DNA of 64,000 nucleotides from Bradyrhizobium sp. 195 (lineage in GTDB: Bacteria; Pseudomonadota; Alphaproteobacteria; Rhizobiales; Xanthobacteraceae). The position numbers and the translations under genes were made by a program. The stretch is from positions 6,014,001 to 6,078,000 of the forward strand of contig NZ_CP082161.1 in assembly GCF_023101665.1 (NCBI RefSeq). Reading direction: 5' to 3'. Of the stretch, positions 34,992-44,476 are shown piece by piece (position 1 is the stretch's first letter; each line of letters begins with the position of its first letter). Under the pieces are notes generated by a model that saw only the letters and a list, made by a program, of their open reading frames with translations, did not search any database and had not been told where the DNA came from.

Positions 34992-35012
34992 ATTTTAAGC
35001 CTAAAATAATTT
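34992..35012. promoter_or_regulatory. MarR-type operator D (monooxygenase/reductase operon)
   Basis: The most symmetric copy: TTTTAAGC-CTAAAA followed by TAATTT and GCGCAA. It is 33 bases upstream of the monooxygenase/reductase start. Confidence 0.72.
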
Positions 35013-35055
35013 CGCGCAAGTCCCCTTGCTGACGATACCGGGGAAAGGCGCCCGC

Positions 35056-35892
35056 TCAATCGCCCCTGAAGACCGGCTTGACCTTGTTGGCGAAAGCCTC
35101 GAAAGCGCGCGTGAAATCGGCCGTCGTCATGCACAGCGCTTGGGCGACGGCTTCCGCCTCGATCGCCTCCTCCACCGACATGGCCCATTCCATTGCCAGC
35201 ATCCGCTTGGTCATGGTGTTGGCGAAGGTCGGCCCTTCCGCGACCTGCTTGGCCAGCGATTGCGCCTGGGTCAGCACCTGCTCCGGCGTCACGATGCGGC
35301 TGAAGAAGCCCCAGCGCTCGCCCTCCTCCGCGGTCATGAACCGCCCAGTGTAGAGCAGCTCGGAGGCGCGGGACTGTCCGATGATCCGCGGAAGGATCGC
35401 GCAGGCGCCCATGTCGCAACCGGCGAGGCCCACCTTGTTGAACAGGAACGCGACCTTGGCCCCGCTCGCTGCGAGGCGCATATCCGATGCCATGGCGACG
35501 ATCGCACCGGCCCCGGCACAGATGCCCTCGACCGCAGCCACGATCGGCTGCGGGCAGGCCCGCATCGCCTTGACGAGGTCGCCGGTCATCCGCGTGAAGG
35601 CCATCAGCCCCTTGGTGTCCATCTTCACCAGCGGACCGATGATCTCGAACACGTCACCGCCGGACGAGAAATTACCACCGGCGCCGGTGACGACGATGGA
35701 TCTGACCTCGTCGTCGAATGCGCAAGCGCGGAAGAAGTCGGTCAGCTCCCGGTAGCTTTCGAACGTCAGTGGATTCTTTCGTTCGGGCCGGTTGAGCGTG
35801 ACCGTCGCAACGCCGTCGACCACCGCCAGCAGGAAGTGCTGCGGCGAATAGTCCGCGAGCGGAATGGTGACGGGATTTGCTGGTCTGCTCAT
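35056..35892 (-). CDS. Enoyl-CoA hydratase/isomerase family protein
   Basis: A 278-residue crotonase-fold enzyme. The oxyanion-hole strands [15 protein letters not shown] and [21 protein letters not shown] are clear. The start at 35892 is chosen by AAGGAG 6 bases upstream; a longer frame has no such site. It follows the SDR gene by 43 bases. In a 2-aminobenzoyl-CoA-type pathway it would hydrate the reduced cyclic enoyl-CoA. Confidence 0.92.
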   Translation of the reverse strand: MSRPANPVTIPLADYSPQHFLLAVVDGVATVTLNRPERKNPLTFESYRELTDFFRACAFDDEVRSIVVTGAGGNFSSGGDVFEIIGPLVKMDTKGLMAFTRMTGDLVKAMRACPQPIVAAVEGICAGAGAIVAMASDMRLAASGAKVAFLFNKVGLAGCDMGACAILPRIIGQSRASELLYTGRFMTAEEGERWGFFSRIVTPEQVLTQAQSLAKQVAEGPTFANTMTKRMLAMEWAMSVEEAIEAEAVAQALCMTTADFTRAFEAFANKVKPVFRGD

Positions 35893-35935
35893 GCGATCTC
35901 CTTGGCTTCCTTGTTCCGCGCCTGCGCCAGGCACG

Positions 35936-36697
35936 CTAGACCTCGCCCCCGGCCACTGCAATCGCCTGCCCTGTGATCGCACCGGCGCCTTCGCCGCACA
36001 ACCAAAGAACCGCGTCTGCCACCTCCTGAGGCGTGATCAGGCGTCCTTGCGGATTGTGCTTGGCGAGCTCTGCGATCGCCTGCTCGCGGCTACGCCCCGT
36101 CTTGGTCATGATGTTCTCGATGCTGCCGGCGACGAGATCCGTGTCCGTGAAGCCGGGACACACCGCGTTCACGGTGACATTGCTGCCGGCCATCTCGAGG
36201 GCAAGGGAACGCACGAGGCCGACCACGGCGTGCTTGGCCGCAACGTACGCACTGACATAGGCGTAGCCCTTCAACCCCGCCGTCGACGCGACCGCGACAA
36301 TACGGCCGTAGGGACGGCCCTTCATGTCCGGCAGCACGGCACGGACGGCGTGGACCACGCCCATGAAGTTGACATCCATCATGCGCGTGAAAAGAGCGGT
36401 GTCCGACTTCGCGAATGGCGCCGATTCAGCGCTGCCAGCGTTGGCAATGAGGATATCGATCGGCTGCCGCACGCTCGCCTCGGCAATGGCGGCCTTCAAT
36501 GACGCTTCGTCGGAAACATCCGCGACGGACGCAAAATGCGCGGCGCCGGCGTCGACCGCCTCTGCGAGAGTCGCCGCATTCCGGCCAAGCACGGTCACGG
36601 TGGCCCCGGCACCGACGAGAGAGGCCGCGATCGCGCGGCCGATGCCGCGACCTCCACCTGTCACCAGCGCGTGCGGCGAGTGCGGCAATCCGGACAT
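35936..36697 (-). CDS. SDR family oxidoreductase (3-hydroxyacyl-CoA dehydrogenase-like)
   Basis: A 253-residue SDR with [11 protein letters not shown] (about 14-24), NAG at the usual place (IANAGSAES), catalytic serine in VASTAGLKG and [10 protein letters not shown] (YxxxK). It should oxidise a hydroxyacyl-CoA in the ring-degradation route. First gene of the SDR-hydratase operon with operator E 39 bases upstream. Confidence 0.9.
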   Translation of the reverse strand: MSGLPHSPHALVTGGGRGIGRAIAASLVGAGATVTVLGRNAATLAEAVDAGAAHFASVADVSDEASLKAAIAEASVRQPIDILIANAGSAESAPFAKSDTALFTRMMDVNFMGVVHAVRAVLPDMKGRPYGRIVAVASTAGLKGYAYVSAYVAAKHAVVGLVRSLALEMAGSNVTVNAVCPGFTDTDLVAGSIENIMTKTGRSREQAIAELAKHNPQGRLITPQEVADAVLWLCGEGAGAITGQAIAVAGGEV

Positions 36698-36736
36698 GCG
36701 CAGGCTCCCTCGGATCTCGTGATCGTTGCTCCCTAT

Positions 36737-36836
36737 ATTTTAACCTTCAAATTTTTGCAACGAAAGCGGCGGTCGCCGCCCCGAACATCACGGCACGCGA
36801 GGCGGCCCGAAAATTGCTTTAAGTATAAAATTATTG
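36737..36836. promoter_or_regulatory. MarR-type operators E and F in a divergent promoter
   Basis: Site E, 36737-36757 (core TTTTAACCTTCAAATTTTTG), faces the SDR-hydratase operon; site F, 36816-36836 (core CTTTAAGTATAAAATTATTG), lies 55 bases before the hydrolase-led operon. Each divergent unit again has its own copy. Confidence 0.68.
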
Positions 36837-36891
36837 CTTCCCATCCCCCACAGGCCTGTTAGCATCACAGCGCCGAGCAAAAGGATGTCGC

Positions 36892-37707
36892 GTGTCGCAG
36901 CCTGCGCCAATGATAACAAAGGACGGACGCTTCTCCTATGAAGCCGCGGGCGATCCGAACGCGACACCTCTGATCTTCCTGCATGGCATCGGTGGCGCTG
37001 CGCGAGCCTGGCGGCGCCAGCTTGCCACATTCGGGCGCCGCTTCCGCGCCATCGCGTGGGATATGCCGGGCTATGGCGGATCGGCGCCGCTTGCCAGCGT
37101 CAGCATCGCTGCCCTGGCGCAGGCGCTCCAGCAATTCATCGAGCAACTCGGGGCAACCAGACCCATTCTCGTCGGCCACTCGATCGGCGGCATGATCGTC
37201 CAGAAATGGCTGGTACAGTCCCCGAAACCGGCTCGCGCGGTCGTGCTGGCGCAGACCAGCCCCGCCTTCGGCAAGGCCGATGGCGACTGGCAGAAGTCGT
37301 TCATTGCGGCGCGGCTCGGGCCACTCGATCGCGGCGAGACGATGAAATCGCTGGCGCCGTCGCTGGTGAAAGAACTCGTCGGCGACGATCCGGATCCAAA
37401 GGGAATGGAGCTTGCGCGCGAGTGCATGGCAAGCGTGCCGGAGGCGAGCTATCGCGCCATGATGCTAGCCTTGATCGGGTTCGATCAGCGCAGCACGCTC
37501 AAGGACATCTCCGTTCCGACGTTGCTGCTGTCCGGGTCCAAGGACAACAACGCGCCGGCACCGATGATGGCGAAAACGGCGAGCTACATCCCCTCCGCCG
37601 AATATGTCGAACTGCCCGGCGTCGGCCATCTCGCCAACCTCGAGCGTCCCGATGCCTTCGACGAAGCGCTTGGCCGCTTCCTGAATTCCGTTACGACCAA
37701 AGCGTAA
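36892..37707 (+). CDS. Alpha/beta hydrolase
   Basis: A 271-residue alpha/beta hydrolase: LHGIGGAARAW (oxyanion region), nucleophile elbow GHSIGG (serine near residue 99), and catalytic histidine in LPGVGHLANLE. The GTG start has AAGGA 7 bases upstream. It leads a five-gene operon of CoA-dependent enzymes. It may hydrolyse a cyclic ketone C-C bond or a thioester; NicD-like deformylase activity is another option given the NicX-like gene nearby. Confidence 0.88.
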   Translation: MSQPAPMITKDGRFSYEAAGDPNATPLIFLHGIGGAARAWRRQLATFGRRFRAIAWDMPGYGGSAPLASVSIAALAQALQQFIEQLGATRPILVGHSIGGMIVQKWLVQSPKPARAVVLAQTSPAFGKADGDWQKSFIAARLGPLDRGETMKSLAPSLVKELVGDDPDPKGMELARECMASVPEASYRAMMLALIGFDQRSTLKDISVPTLLLSGSKDNNAPAPMMAKTASYIPSAEYVELPGVGHLANLERPDAFDEALGRFLNSVTTKA

Positions 37708-37719
37708 GGTGACGACGCG

Positions 37720-39009
37720 ATGACCATGCAAGTCAGCAAGACCATCGGCGCGAGTAACAAGGTGGCGCTGGATGCGCCGATCTTCGATCCCGTCGCATTC
37801 CGCCTGAACGACGAGCAGGCCGGCATCATCGCGCGCGCCCGCGAGATCGGCCAGAGCGTGTTCGCCGCTCGCGCCGCCGCTTACGATCGCGAGGCGATCT
37901 TTCCGGTCGAGAACTACCGCGACCTGCACCGCGTCGGCCTGCTTGGCATCGCCGTTCCCAAGAAACACGGCGGGCTCGGCGCGAACTACCAGACATACGC
38001 CTTGGCGGCGGCCGAGATCGGCCGCTATTGCGGTGCGACCGCGCTGACCTGGAACATGCATGTCTGCTCGACCCTGTGGTCGGGCCCACTCGCCGACGAC
38101 CTCGACATGGACGCCGAAACCCGGGCTGAGCACGAGCGGCGTCGGGCGGTGCACTACAACCGCATCATCGATGACGGCGCGATCTATTCGCAGCCTTTCT
38201 CGGAGGGTGGTGCGGCCGCCGCCGGCGGCGTCGCCTTCGGCACGGAAGCAAAACCCGTGGAAGGCGGCTGGATCGTCAACGGCAAGAAGATCTTTGCATC
38301 GCTCTCCGGCCACGCCGACTATTACGGCGTGCTTTGCACCGAGATCGAGGAAGGCGAGAAGGCATCGCGCCGCAACACGCTTTATCTCGCCATCTCCGCC
38401 AAATCGGACGGCGTCTCGGTCGTCGGCGACTGGGATCCGCTCGGCATGCGCGGTACGGTTTCGCGGACGCTTCTTTTCAAGGATGTGTTTGTACCTGGCG
38501 ATTCTGCGCTGATGCCGCGCGGCGTCTATTTCCAGGCCGCGATGCGCTGGCCGCACATGTTCCTGACGTTGTCGCCGACCTATATGGGCCTGGCGCAAGC
38601 CGCCTACGATTTCACCGTGCGATACTTGCGCGGCGAAGTGCCGGGCATGCCGCCGGTCAAGCGGCGGATGTACCCGACCAAGCAGATCGCGGTCGCGCAG
38701 ATGCAGATCAAGCTCGAACAGATCAAGGCGATCTGGTTCCAGGCCGTCACCGAAGCGTGCGCCAATCCGAGCAAGGAACAGGTGCTGCGAGCCTATGCCG
38801 CGCAATATTCGGTGATGGAGGGCGCCAACGAGCTCGCCGCGCTCGCGATCCGCACCTGCGGCGGTCAGGCCATGCTTCGCTCGCTGCCGCTGGAGCGGAT
38901 CTATCGCGACAGCCGCTGCGGCTCGCTGATGCTGCCCTGGACTGCCGAATTGTGCCTCGACCGGATCGGACGCGAGGCGCTGTATGAGGCTGGCGAGACG
39001 GACGACTGA
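37720..39009 (+). CDS. Acyl-CoA dehydrogenase family protein
   Basis: A 429-residue flavoprotein of the acyl-CoA dehydrogenase fold. An N-terminal helical domain, a mid beta domain with IYSQPFSEGGAAAAGG, and a C-terminal helical domain with RTCGGQAMLRSLPLERIYRD are visible. It introduces a double bond alpha-beta to a CoA thioester. It is 12 bases after the hydrolase and 2 bases before the ligase gene. Confidence 0.9.
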   Translation: MTMQVSKTIGASNKVALDAPIFDPVAFRLNDEQAGIIARAREIGQSVFAARAAAYDREAIFPVENYRDLHRVGLLGIAVPKKHGGLGANYQTYALAAAEIGRYCGATALTWNMHVCSTLWSGPLADDLDMDAETRAEHERRRAVHYNRIIDDGAIYSQPFSEGGAAAAGGVAFGTEAKPVEGGWIVNGKKIFASLSGHADYYGVLCTEIEEGEKASRRNTLYLAISAKSDGVSVVGDWDPLGMRGTVSRTLLFKDVFVPGDSALMPRGVYFQAAMRWPHMFLTLSPTYMGLAQAAYDFTVRYLRGEVPGMPPVKRRMYPTKQIAVAQMQIKLEQIKAIWFQAVTEACANPSKEQVLRAYAAQYSVMEGANELAALAIRTCGGQAMLRSLPLERIYRDSRCGSLMLPWTAELCLDRIGREALYEAGETDD

Positions 39010-39011
39010 TC

Positions 39012-40547
39012 GTGGACCTTTGCAGTCTGATCGATCGCAACGCGGCGTTCGCGCCAGACAAGACGGCCATTGCCTTCGAAGGGGAACGGCTGAGCTATGC
39101 GGCTTTCGCCGCGCGCATCGAGCGGACCGCTACGGCATTGAAGCAGCAGATCGGCGTCGGCCGCGGCGACCGCGTTGCCATCCTCAGTCTGAATCGGCCG
39201 GACTATCTGGTTCTGCTTTATGCCTGCGCGCGACTTGGCGCGATGCTGGTGCCGCTGAACTGGCGCCTCGCCGTCGCCGAGCAACTCTTCATTCTCAATG
39301 ACGCAGGCGCCAAGGTGCTGGTGCTCGAGCAGGCCTTTGAGGGCGTTGTTTCCGAGCTCGGGCGGACCGCGCCGGGGACGGCGGTCGTCGGCCTCGACTT
39401 TGCGCCGCCTCGCGGCACGACATTGGAAAGCCTGCTGACGCGCAGCGACGGCACCAGCCGAAATCCGCACACCGATCTCTCCTGCCCGCTGCTCATCGTC
39501 TACACATCAGGAACAACCGGGCGACCGAAAGGCGCGGTGCTGCGCCAGGAGGCGCTGTTCTGGAATGGCGTGATGAGCCAGCACATGCACAACATGACGT
39601 CCGATGACCATGTGCTGACCGTGCTGCCATTCTTCCACGTCGGTGGCCTCAATATCCAGACGACACCCGCGCTGCAGCTTGGCGCGACCGTCACGGTCCA
39701 CGCGCGTTTTGCGCCGGAAACTGCGCTTGCGGCCATCGAACAGGAACGGCCGACACTCACCGTGATGGTGCCTGCGATCATCCAGGCAGTGAGCGAGCAT
39801 CCCGCCTGGGCGACTGCGGATCTTTCGTCGCTCAAGGCCGTCGCCACCGGCTCGACCATCGTGCCGCCGCACCTGATCGAGCGTTTCCTCGCGCGCGATG
39901 TCCCGGTGCTTCAGGTCTACGGCTCGACCGAAACCTGCCCGATCGCGGTCTACACGCGGCTTGGCGGCGACCTTTCGCGCGCGGGATCGACCGGCCTTGC
40001 CGGCCTGTGCTGCGAAGCGAAGGTGGTCGATCATTCCGGCAACGAGGTGCCAGCGGGCACGCCGGGCGAGATCGCGGTGCGCGGAGCCAACGTGTTCTTC
40101 GAATATTGGGGTAACGAGACCGCGACGCGCGACGCATTGCACGACGGCTGGTATCGCACCGGCGATATCGGCTTGTGCGACGCCGACGGCTATTTCTGGG
40201 TGCGCGACCGCAAGAAGAACATGATCATTTCGGGGGGCGAGAACGTTTACCCGGCGGAGGTCGAGCGCGTCCTGCTCGAACACCCCGATGTCAGCGAATG
40301 CGCCGTGATCGGCCGGCCGGACCCGCGCTGGGACGAGGTCCCGATCGCCTATGTCATCCCCCGATCCGGCTGCCGGCTCGAAGCGAACGAGCTGACAGCC
40401 CATCTCCAGGCGCAACTCGCCCGCTACAAGGTGCCGCGCGACATCGTCTTCGTCACCGACCTGCCGCGCACGGCGCTGGGAAAGGTCCAGCATTTCCTGC
40501 TGAAACAACTTGATGCGCAGTCCCGCGCGCAAGGAGAAGCATCTTGA
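39012..40547 (+). CDS. AMP-dependent acyl-CoA synthetase
   Basis: A 511-residue class I adenylate-forming ligase: YTSGTTGRPKGAVLRQEALF, adenylation motif YGSTETCP, hinge DRKKNMIISGGENVYPAEVE, and lysine in LPRTALGKVQHF. A second ligase beside the benzoate-type one suggests activation of a downstream or alternative (aliphatic or cyclic) acid. The GTG start lies 2 bases after the previous stop, and its end overlaps the next gene by 4 bases. Confidence 0.92.
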   Translation: MDLCSLIDRNAAFAPDKTAIAFEGERLSYAAFAARIERTATALKQQIGVGRGDRVAILSLNRPDYLVLLYACARLGAMLVPLNWRLAVAEQLFILNDAGAKVLVLEQAFEGVVSELGRTAPGTAVVGLDFAPPRGTTLESLLTRSDGTSRNPHTDLSCPLLIVYTSGTTGRPKGAVLRQEALFWNGVMSQHMHNMTSDDHVLTVLPFFHVGGLNIQTTPALQLGATVTVHARFAPETALAAIEQERPTLTVMVPAIIQAVSEHPAWATADLSSLKAVATGSTIVPPHLIERFLARDVPVLQVYGSTETCPIAVYTRLGGDLSRAGSTGLAGLCCEAKVVDHSGNEVPAGTPGEIAVRGANVFFEYWGNETATRDALHDGWYRTGDIGLCDADGYFWVRDRKKNMIISGGENVYPAEVERVLLEHPDVSECAVIGRPDPRWDEVPIAYVIPRSGCRLEANELTAHLQAQLARYKVPRDIVFVTDLPRTALGKVQHFLLKQLDAQSRAQGEAS

Positions 40548-41632
40548 AGATTGCGGTTCTGGGCGGGGGAAACGGCTCTTTCGCGGCTGCAGGCGATTTT
40601 GCGCTGTCGGGGCATGAGGTCCGGCTGTGGCGCCGCGATGCCGATCAGGTCGCCGCGCATCGCGCCGCCGGCTCGCGCATCCTGGTGAGGGATCACAACG
40701 GCCGCCATGACGTGACGCTCGCGCTGGTCACGACCGATATGGCCGAGGCCGTGGACGGCACGGAGCTGATCCTGTGCCCCGCTCCGGCCTTCGCGCAAGC
40801 AGACATTGCCCGCCTGCTCGCCCCGCATTTGCGGGACGGTCAGGTCGTATTCTTGCCGCCGGCGACATTCGGCTCGATGATCCTCGCGCAGGCTGCGCGG
40901 GATGCCGGGAACCATGCGAAGGCGAGCTTTGCCGAAACCGGCACATTGCCGTGGCTCACCCGCAAGCACGGACCATTCGAGGTCGCGGTCACCATCCGCG
41001 CCAAGCGGCTTCCGGTCGGCGTGTTCCCGCTCGACCAGATGCCGCATGCACTTGAAGTCATCGGACGCGCTTTCCCGGACGTGATCGAACCGTGTGGCGA
41101 CGCGCTGTCCGGAGCGCTGATGAATGCAGGACCCATCATCCACCCGCCGTTAATCGTGATGAACGCCGGTCCAATCGAGCATTTCGAGCGCTGGGACATT
41201 CACAAGGAAGGCACGCAAGCCGCGATCCGTCGGGTCACCGACGCACTCGACGCGGAACGCATCGCGGTCCGCGAGGCGCTCGGCTACGGTGCGCCACATT
41301 TCCCGCTCGCTCATCATTACGCGAAGGAAGGCGAGATCTGGATGTATGGCCGCGGGTCACACGACCGGCTGACCGAATCCGGTGACTGGCGCGAACGGAT
41401 CGTGCTGACCGAGCATCGCTACATGCGTGAGGATTTGCGGCTTGGGTTGTCTCTGCTGGTGTCCGTCGCCGGCCTGGCTGGCGTGGCCACACCGCTGGCC
41501 AATGCGTTCCTGTCGATCGGTGGTGCGGTCTGCGGCGAGGATTTTGCGCGAGGTGGCCGAACGCTTCAAACGTTGGGGCTCGACAATCTCAGCAAGGCTG
41601 AATTGCAGACGCTGCTTCGCAATGGATTCTGA
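40544..41632 (+). CDS. NAD/NADP octopine/nopaline dehydrogenase family protein
   Basis: A 362-residue two-domain dehydrogenase: N-terminal Rossmann fold (AVLGGGNGSFAAAGDFALSG) and a C-terminal helical octopine-dehydrogenase-like domain with the HEGTQ-like NMNAGPIEHF and AHHYAKEG motifs. Family members reduce a 2-ketoacid-amine imine to an N-alkyl amino acid or do the reverse oxidation. The TTG start is supported by AAGGAG 7 bases upstream. Finding an opine-type enzyme within an aminoaryl-CoA operon hints at handling of nitrogen-containing intermediates. Confidence 0.85.
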   Translation: MKIAVLGGGNGSFAAAGDFALSGHEVRLWRRDADQVAAHRAAGSRILVRDHNGRHDVTLALVTTDMAEAVDGTELILCPAPAFAQADIARLLAPHLRDGQVVFLPPATFGSMILAQAARDAGNHAKASFAETGTLPWLTRKHGPFEVAVTIRAKRLPVGVFPLDQMPHALEVIGRAFPDVIEPCGDALSGALMNAGPIIHPPLIVMNAGPIEHFERWDIHKEGTQAAIRRVTDALDAERIAVREALGYGAPHFPLAHHYAKEGEIWMYGRGSHDRLTESGDWRERIVLTEHRYMREDLRLGLSLLVSVAGLAGVATPLANAFLSIGGAVCGEDFARGGRTLQTLGLDNLSKAELQTLLRNGF

Positions 41633-41635
41633 TCG

Positions 41636-42628
41636 ATGACCAATCGCGTCAATATCGCCTGTCTGGGGGCCGGCCGCATGGGGCGCGGCATTGCCGTCGC
41701 ATTCGCTTATGCGGGACACAGGGTCACGATGATCGACGTCAAGCTACGTTCCGCGGAGGAGTTCGCCAAGCTGAAAGCGGACGCGCTGGGCGAAGTCGGC
41801 AAGACCTTTGCCAGCCTGTCGAAGCTGGGACTGCTGACCGAAGCGGATATTGATCCGCTGATCGCGCGGGTCTCGGTGGTGTCGGCCGGCGAAAGCGGTG
41901 AAGCGCTATCCGACGCTGGGATCGTCTTCGAGGGCGTTCCCGAAGTCGTCGAGCTCAAGCGCGAGGTGCTGGGATCAGCCTCAAGGCAGGTCAGCGAGGA
42001 TACGATCATCGCCTCGACGACGTCGACCATTCTCGTCGACGATCTATCCGGCGCGATCGTGAATCCCCGCCGCTTTCTCAACGTGCACTGGCTCAACCCG
42101 GCCTATCTGATCCCGCTGGTCGAGGTTTCGCCCGGCAAAGCCACCGATCCCGCCATTATCGACGAAGTCAAAGCTCTGCTCGAAGGCATCGGCAAGATGC
42201 CTGTCGTCTGCGCGGCGACGCCGGGCTTCATCGTTCCGCGCATCCAGGCGCTGGCGATGAACGAGGCCGCACGCATGGTCGAGGAAGGCGTCGCCAGTGC
42301 GGAGGAGATCGACAAGGCGATCCGCTACGGCTTCGGCTTCCGCTACGCCGTGCTCGGCCTGCTCGAATTCATCGACTGGGGTGGCGGCGACATCCTGTAC
42401 TACGCGAGCCGGTATCTCGAAGGCGCGCTCGGCAGCGAGCGCTATCGGGCGCCGGACGTCATTTCCCGCAATATGCACGAAGGCCGGATCGGGCTGCGCA
42501 CGGGCGCAGGCTTTCTCGATTATTCCGGCATGGACGTCGACGCCTATCGCGCAAAGCGGCTGCAGGCGATGGTCGACCTGCTTCGTCACTTCGGACTGGC
42601 GCGCCCCCCGGTGCTCGATCGCGACTAG
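41636..42628 (+). CDS. 3-hydroxyacyl-CoA dehydrogenase family protein
   Basis: A 330-residue NAD-dependent dehydrogenase of the 3-hydroxybutyryl-CoA type: CLGAGRMGRGIAVAFAYAGH Rossmann motif, catalytic histidine in NVHWLNPAYLIPLVEV, and a C-terminal helical domain with PGFIVPRIQALAMNEA. It oxidises a 3-hydroxyacyl-CoA to the 3-keto compound. Last gene of the five-gene operon; its stop overlaps the convergent NicX-like gene by 4 bases. Confidence 0.92.
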   Translation: MTNRVNIACLGAGRMGRGIAVAFAYAGHRVTMIDVKLRSAEEFAKLKADALGEVGKTFASLSKLGLLTEADIDPLIARVSVVSAGESGEALSDAGIVFEGVPEVVELKREVLGSASRQVSEDTIIASTTSTILVDDLSGAIVNPRRFLNVHWLNPAYLIPLVEVSPGKATDPAIIDEVKALLEGIGKMPVVCAATPGFIVPRIQALAMNEAARMVEEGVASAEEIDKAIRYGFGFRYAVLGLLEFIDWGGGDILYYASRYLEGALGSERYRAPDVISRNMHEGRIGLRTGAGFLDYSGMDVDAYRAKRLQAMVDLLRHFGLARPPVLDRD

Positions 42629-43671
42629 CCAAAGACGTCCTGGAGCACGCCCTCCCGGACCACGGCAACGCCGTCGAGCTCGATCGTCGTTCCCATCATC
42701 GGCAGGTCGAAATGCCCCGCCGTGTAGCGGCCGGCGAATTCGTTCGCGCCGGTCGAGAACAGGAAATTGCCGGAGACGGCGCGAATCTCGGTGCCGTTGG
42801 TGTCGCGCTGGTCATACATCGACAGCGCTTCATAGCGCGCACCGGGGTTCATGCCAAAGCCGACATGCGACACGGCGTAGGCCTCACGATCGCCCCAGGC
42901 GGCGAGATAGGCGCGCATCATCGCGGCATCCGTGCCCTCGCCTTCCAGCTCGACGACATAGTCGTCCTTCAAGGTCATCTTCACGGGCGACGTCAGGTAC
43001 CGCTTGAAGGTGAGATTGATGTCCCCGGGCGCCATCACCAGCGTGCCGTTGATCGTTCCGCTCTTGGGGAAGCTGACGACGATGCCACCCGGCCAATGCG
43101 CCAGCGTGCCGGGCTTGTCGGTCCAGCCCCACACGCCGACAGTGGACGCGCCGACCATATCGACATCGAGCGCCGTGCCCGCCTTCGACGTCACCCGCAT
43201 CCGCTTGGTCCCGCGCAACATCTTGGCCGCTGCACGAACGCGCTTCTCGAGCGCAGAATCCGGCACCATCCGCTCCAGCGCTTCGGGATGCTCGTTGGAG
43301 ATCACCAGGATCCGCGCGCCGGCCTTCAATATCTCGGGCGTCTCCACCGCGTGCATCAGGCCCTCAATGGTGCAATCCACCACAAAGCCGGCCTGCTGCA
43401 GCGCGGTGATGACCGGGCCGAGGCGCTGGATCGCCTCGCTCGCGCCGGTCGATCGCACCGGCACGATATTGCGGTTGCGCGGTGTCGGCATCACCACATG
43501 AAACGGCCGCGCGCCCATCCGCAGCAGCGCGAGCTCAGCCAGATGCACGTTCAGCGCACGCGACTGGGTTTCCGAGAGGATCGCGGCGGTATCGCCGGCC
43601 TTGACGGCGCAGCGTTCAAAGATCTCGCAAAATGCGTCGATCCATTTTGCCTCGATGCGATCAGCCAGCAT
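42625..43671 (-). CDS. NicX-like (2,5-dihydroxypyridine 5,6-dioxygenase / M29-fold) protein
   Basis: A 348-residue protein matching the length of NicX, the Fe(II) ring-cleaving 2,5-dihydroxypyridine 5,6-dioxygenase that resembles M29 aminopeptidases. H269 in VSHVGFGMNP and the H320-F-D322 pair in AGHFDLP have the spacing of the NicX iron triad (H, H-x-D). The general aminopeptidase-like core contains VVELEGEGTDA. It would open a hydroxylated N-heteroaromatic ring. It is the last gene of an ABC-transporter operon (38 bases after a permease). A peptidase-like function cannot be excluded without structure comparison. Confidence 0.72.
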   Translation of the reverse strand: MLADRIEAKWIDAFCEIFERCAVKAGDTAAILSETQSRALNVHLAELALLRMGARPFHVVMPTPRNRNIVPVRSTGASEAIQRLGPVITALQQAGFVVDCTIEGLMHAVETPEILKAGARILVISNEHPEALERMVPDSALEKRVRAAAKMLRGTKRMRVTSKAGTALDVDMVGASTVGVWGWTDKPGTLAHWPGGIVVSFPKSGTINGTLVMAPGDINLTFKRYLTSPVKMTLKDDYVVELEGEGTDAAMMRAYLAAWGDREAYAVSHVGFGMNPGARYEALSMYDQRDTNGTEIRAVSGNFLFSTGANEFAGRYTAGHFDLPMMGTTIELDGVAVVREGVLQDVFG

Positions 43672-43708
43672 GGTTCACTCCCGGTCGTCTGGTTTCTTCT
43701 TGGTCAGT

Positions 43709-44476
43709 TCACGCTTCGGGAAAGCCCCGTAGCAGATACGAGCGCAGCGCCCCGAGCAGGGCGTTCAGGATCAACCCCAGCAGCGAGATCGTGATCAGCG
43801 GCACGAACATGTCGACGGCCTGGAAGGTTCGCGCCGCGGTCACGAGCGCGTGCCCCAACCCGTCAGTCGACGTGATCATCTCCGCCAGAAACACCACGAT
43901 GCAGGAAATGACAAGCCCGATCCGGCATCCGGTCAGGATCGACGGCATCGCCGCCGGCAACACCACCTTGAAGAGGATTTCGGTGCGTGGCGTTCCCGCC
44001 GCCATCGCCGACCAGATCAGCTTCTGTTCGACGGTCGACGCACCGTAGTAGGTGGACAACAGAATAGGGAAAAGTGCGTCCGCAGCCACCAACGTGATCT
44101 TCGACCCGTGGCCGAAGCCGAGCAAAAGCAGGAGTGCCGGATAGAGCGCAACCTTGGGCAGTGGCGCCAATACGCGAACGATCGGCCGAACCACGGCGTT
44201 GATGGCGGGACTGGCGGCGGCGGCAATGCCGATACAGACACCTAGCACGACGGCAATCGCGAACCCTGCAAACAGCCGGATCAGGGTTGCCGCGATCTCC
44301 TGCTGAAACGTCCACGTCACGAGTTGCTGGAGCAGCCGGCTGAAGACGAAGCCCGGCGGCGGCAGCAGGACCGCGGGCGCGAAGCCGAACGACACCAGGC
44401 CTTGCCACAACGCGACGATCAGCACGATCGGGGCAATCCCAAGAAAGACGTTTGCGGAGACAAGGCGCGGCATCAC
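43709..44476 (-). CDS. NitT/TauT-type ABC transporter permease
   Basis: A 255-residue SsuC/TauC-like permease with six predicted membrane segments and the EAA-like loop LIWSAMAAGTPRTEILFKVVLPAAMP contacting the ATPase. It overlaps the preceding permease gene by 4 bases. It forms a heterodimeric channel with that permease. Confidence 0.92.
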   Translation of the reverse strand: MMPRLVSANVFLGIAPIVLIVALWQGLVSFGFAPAVLLPPPGFVFSRLLQQLVTWTFQQEIAATLIRLFAGFAIAVVLGVCIGIAAAASPAINAVVRPIVRVLAPLPKVALYPALLLLLGFGHGSKITLVAADALFPILLSTYYGASTVEQKLIWSAMAAGTPRTEILFKVVLPAAMPSILTGCRIGLVISCIVVFLAEMITSTDGLGHALVTAARTFQAVDMFVPLITISLLGLILNALLGALRSYLLRGFPEA

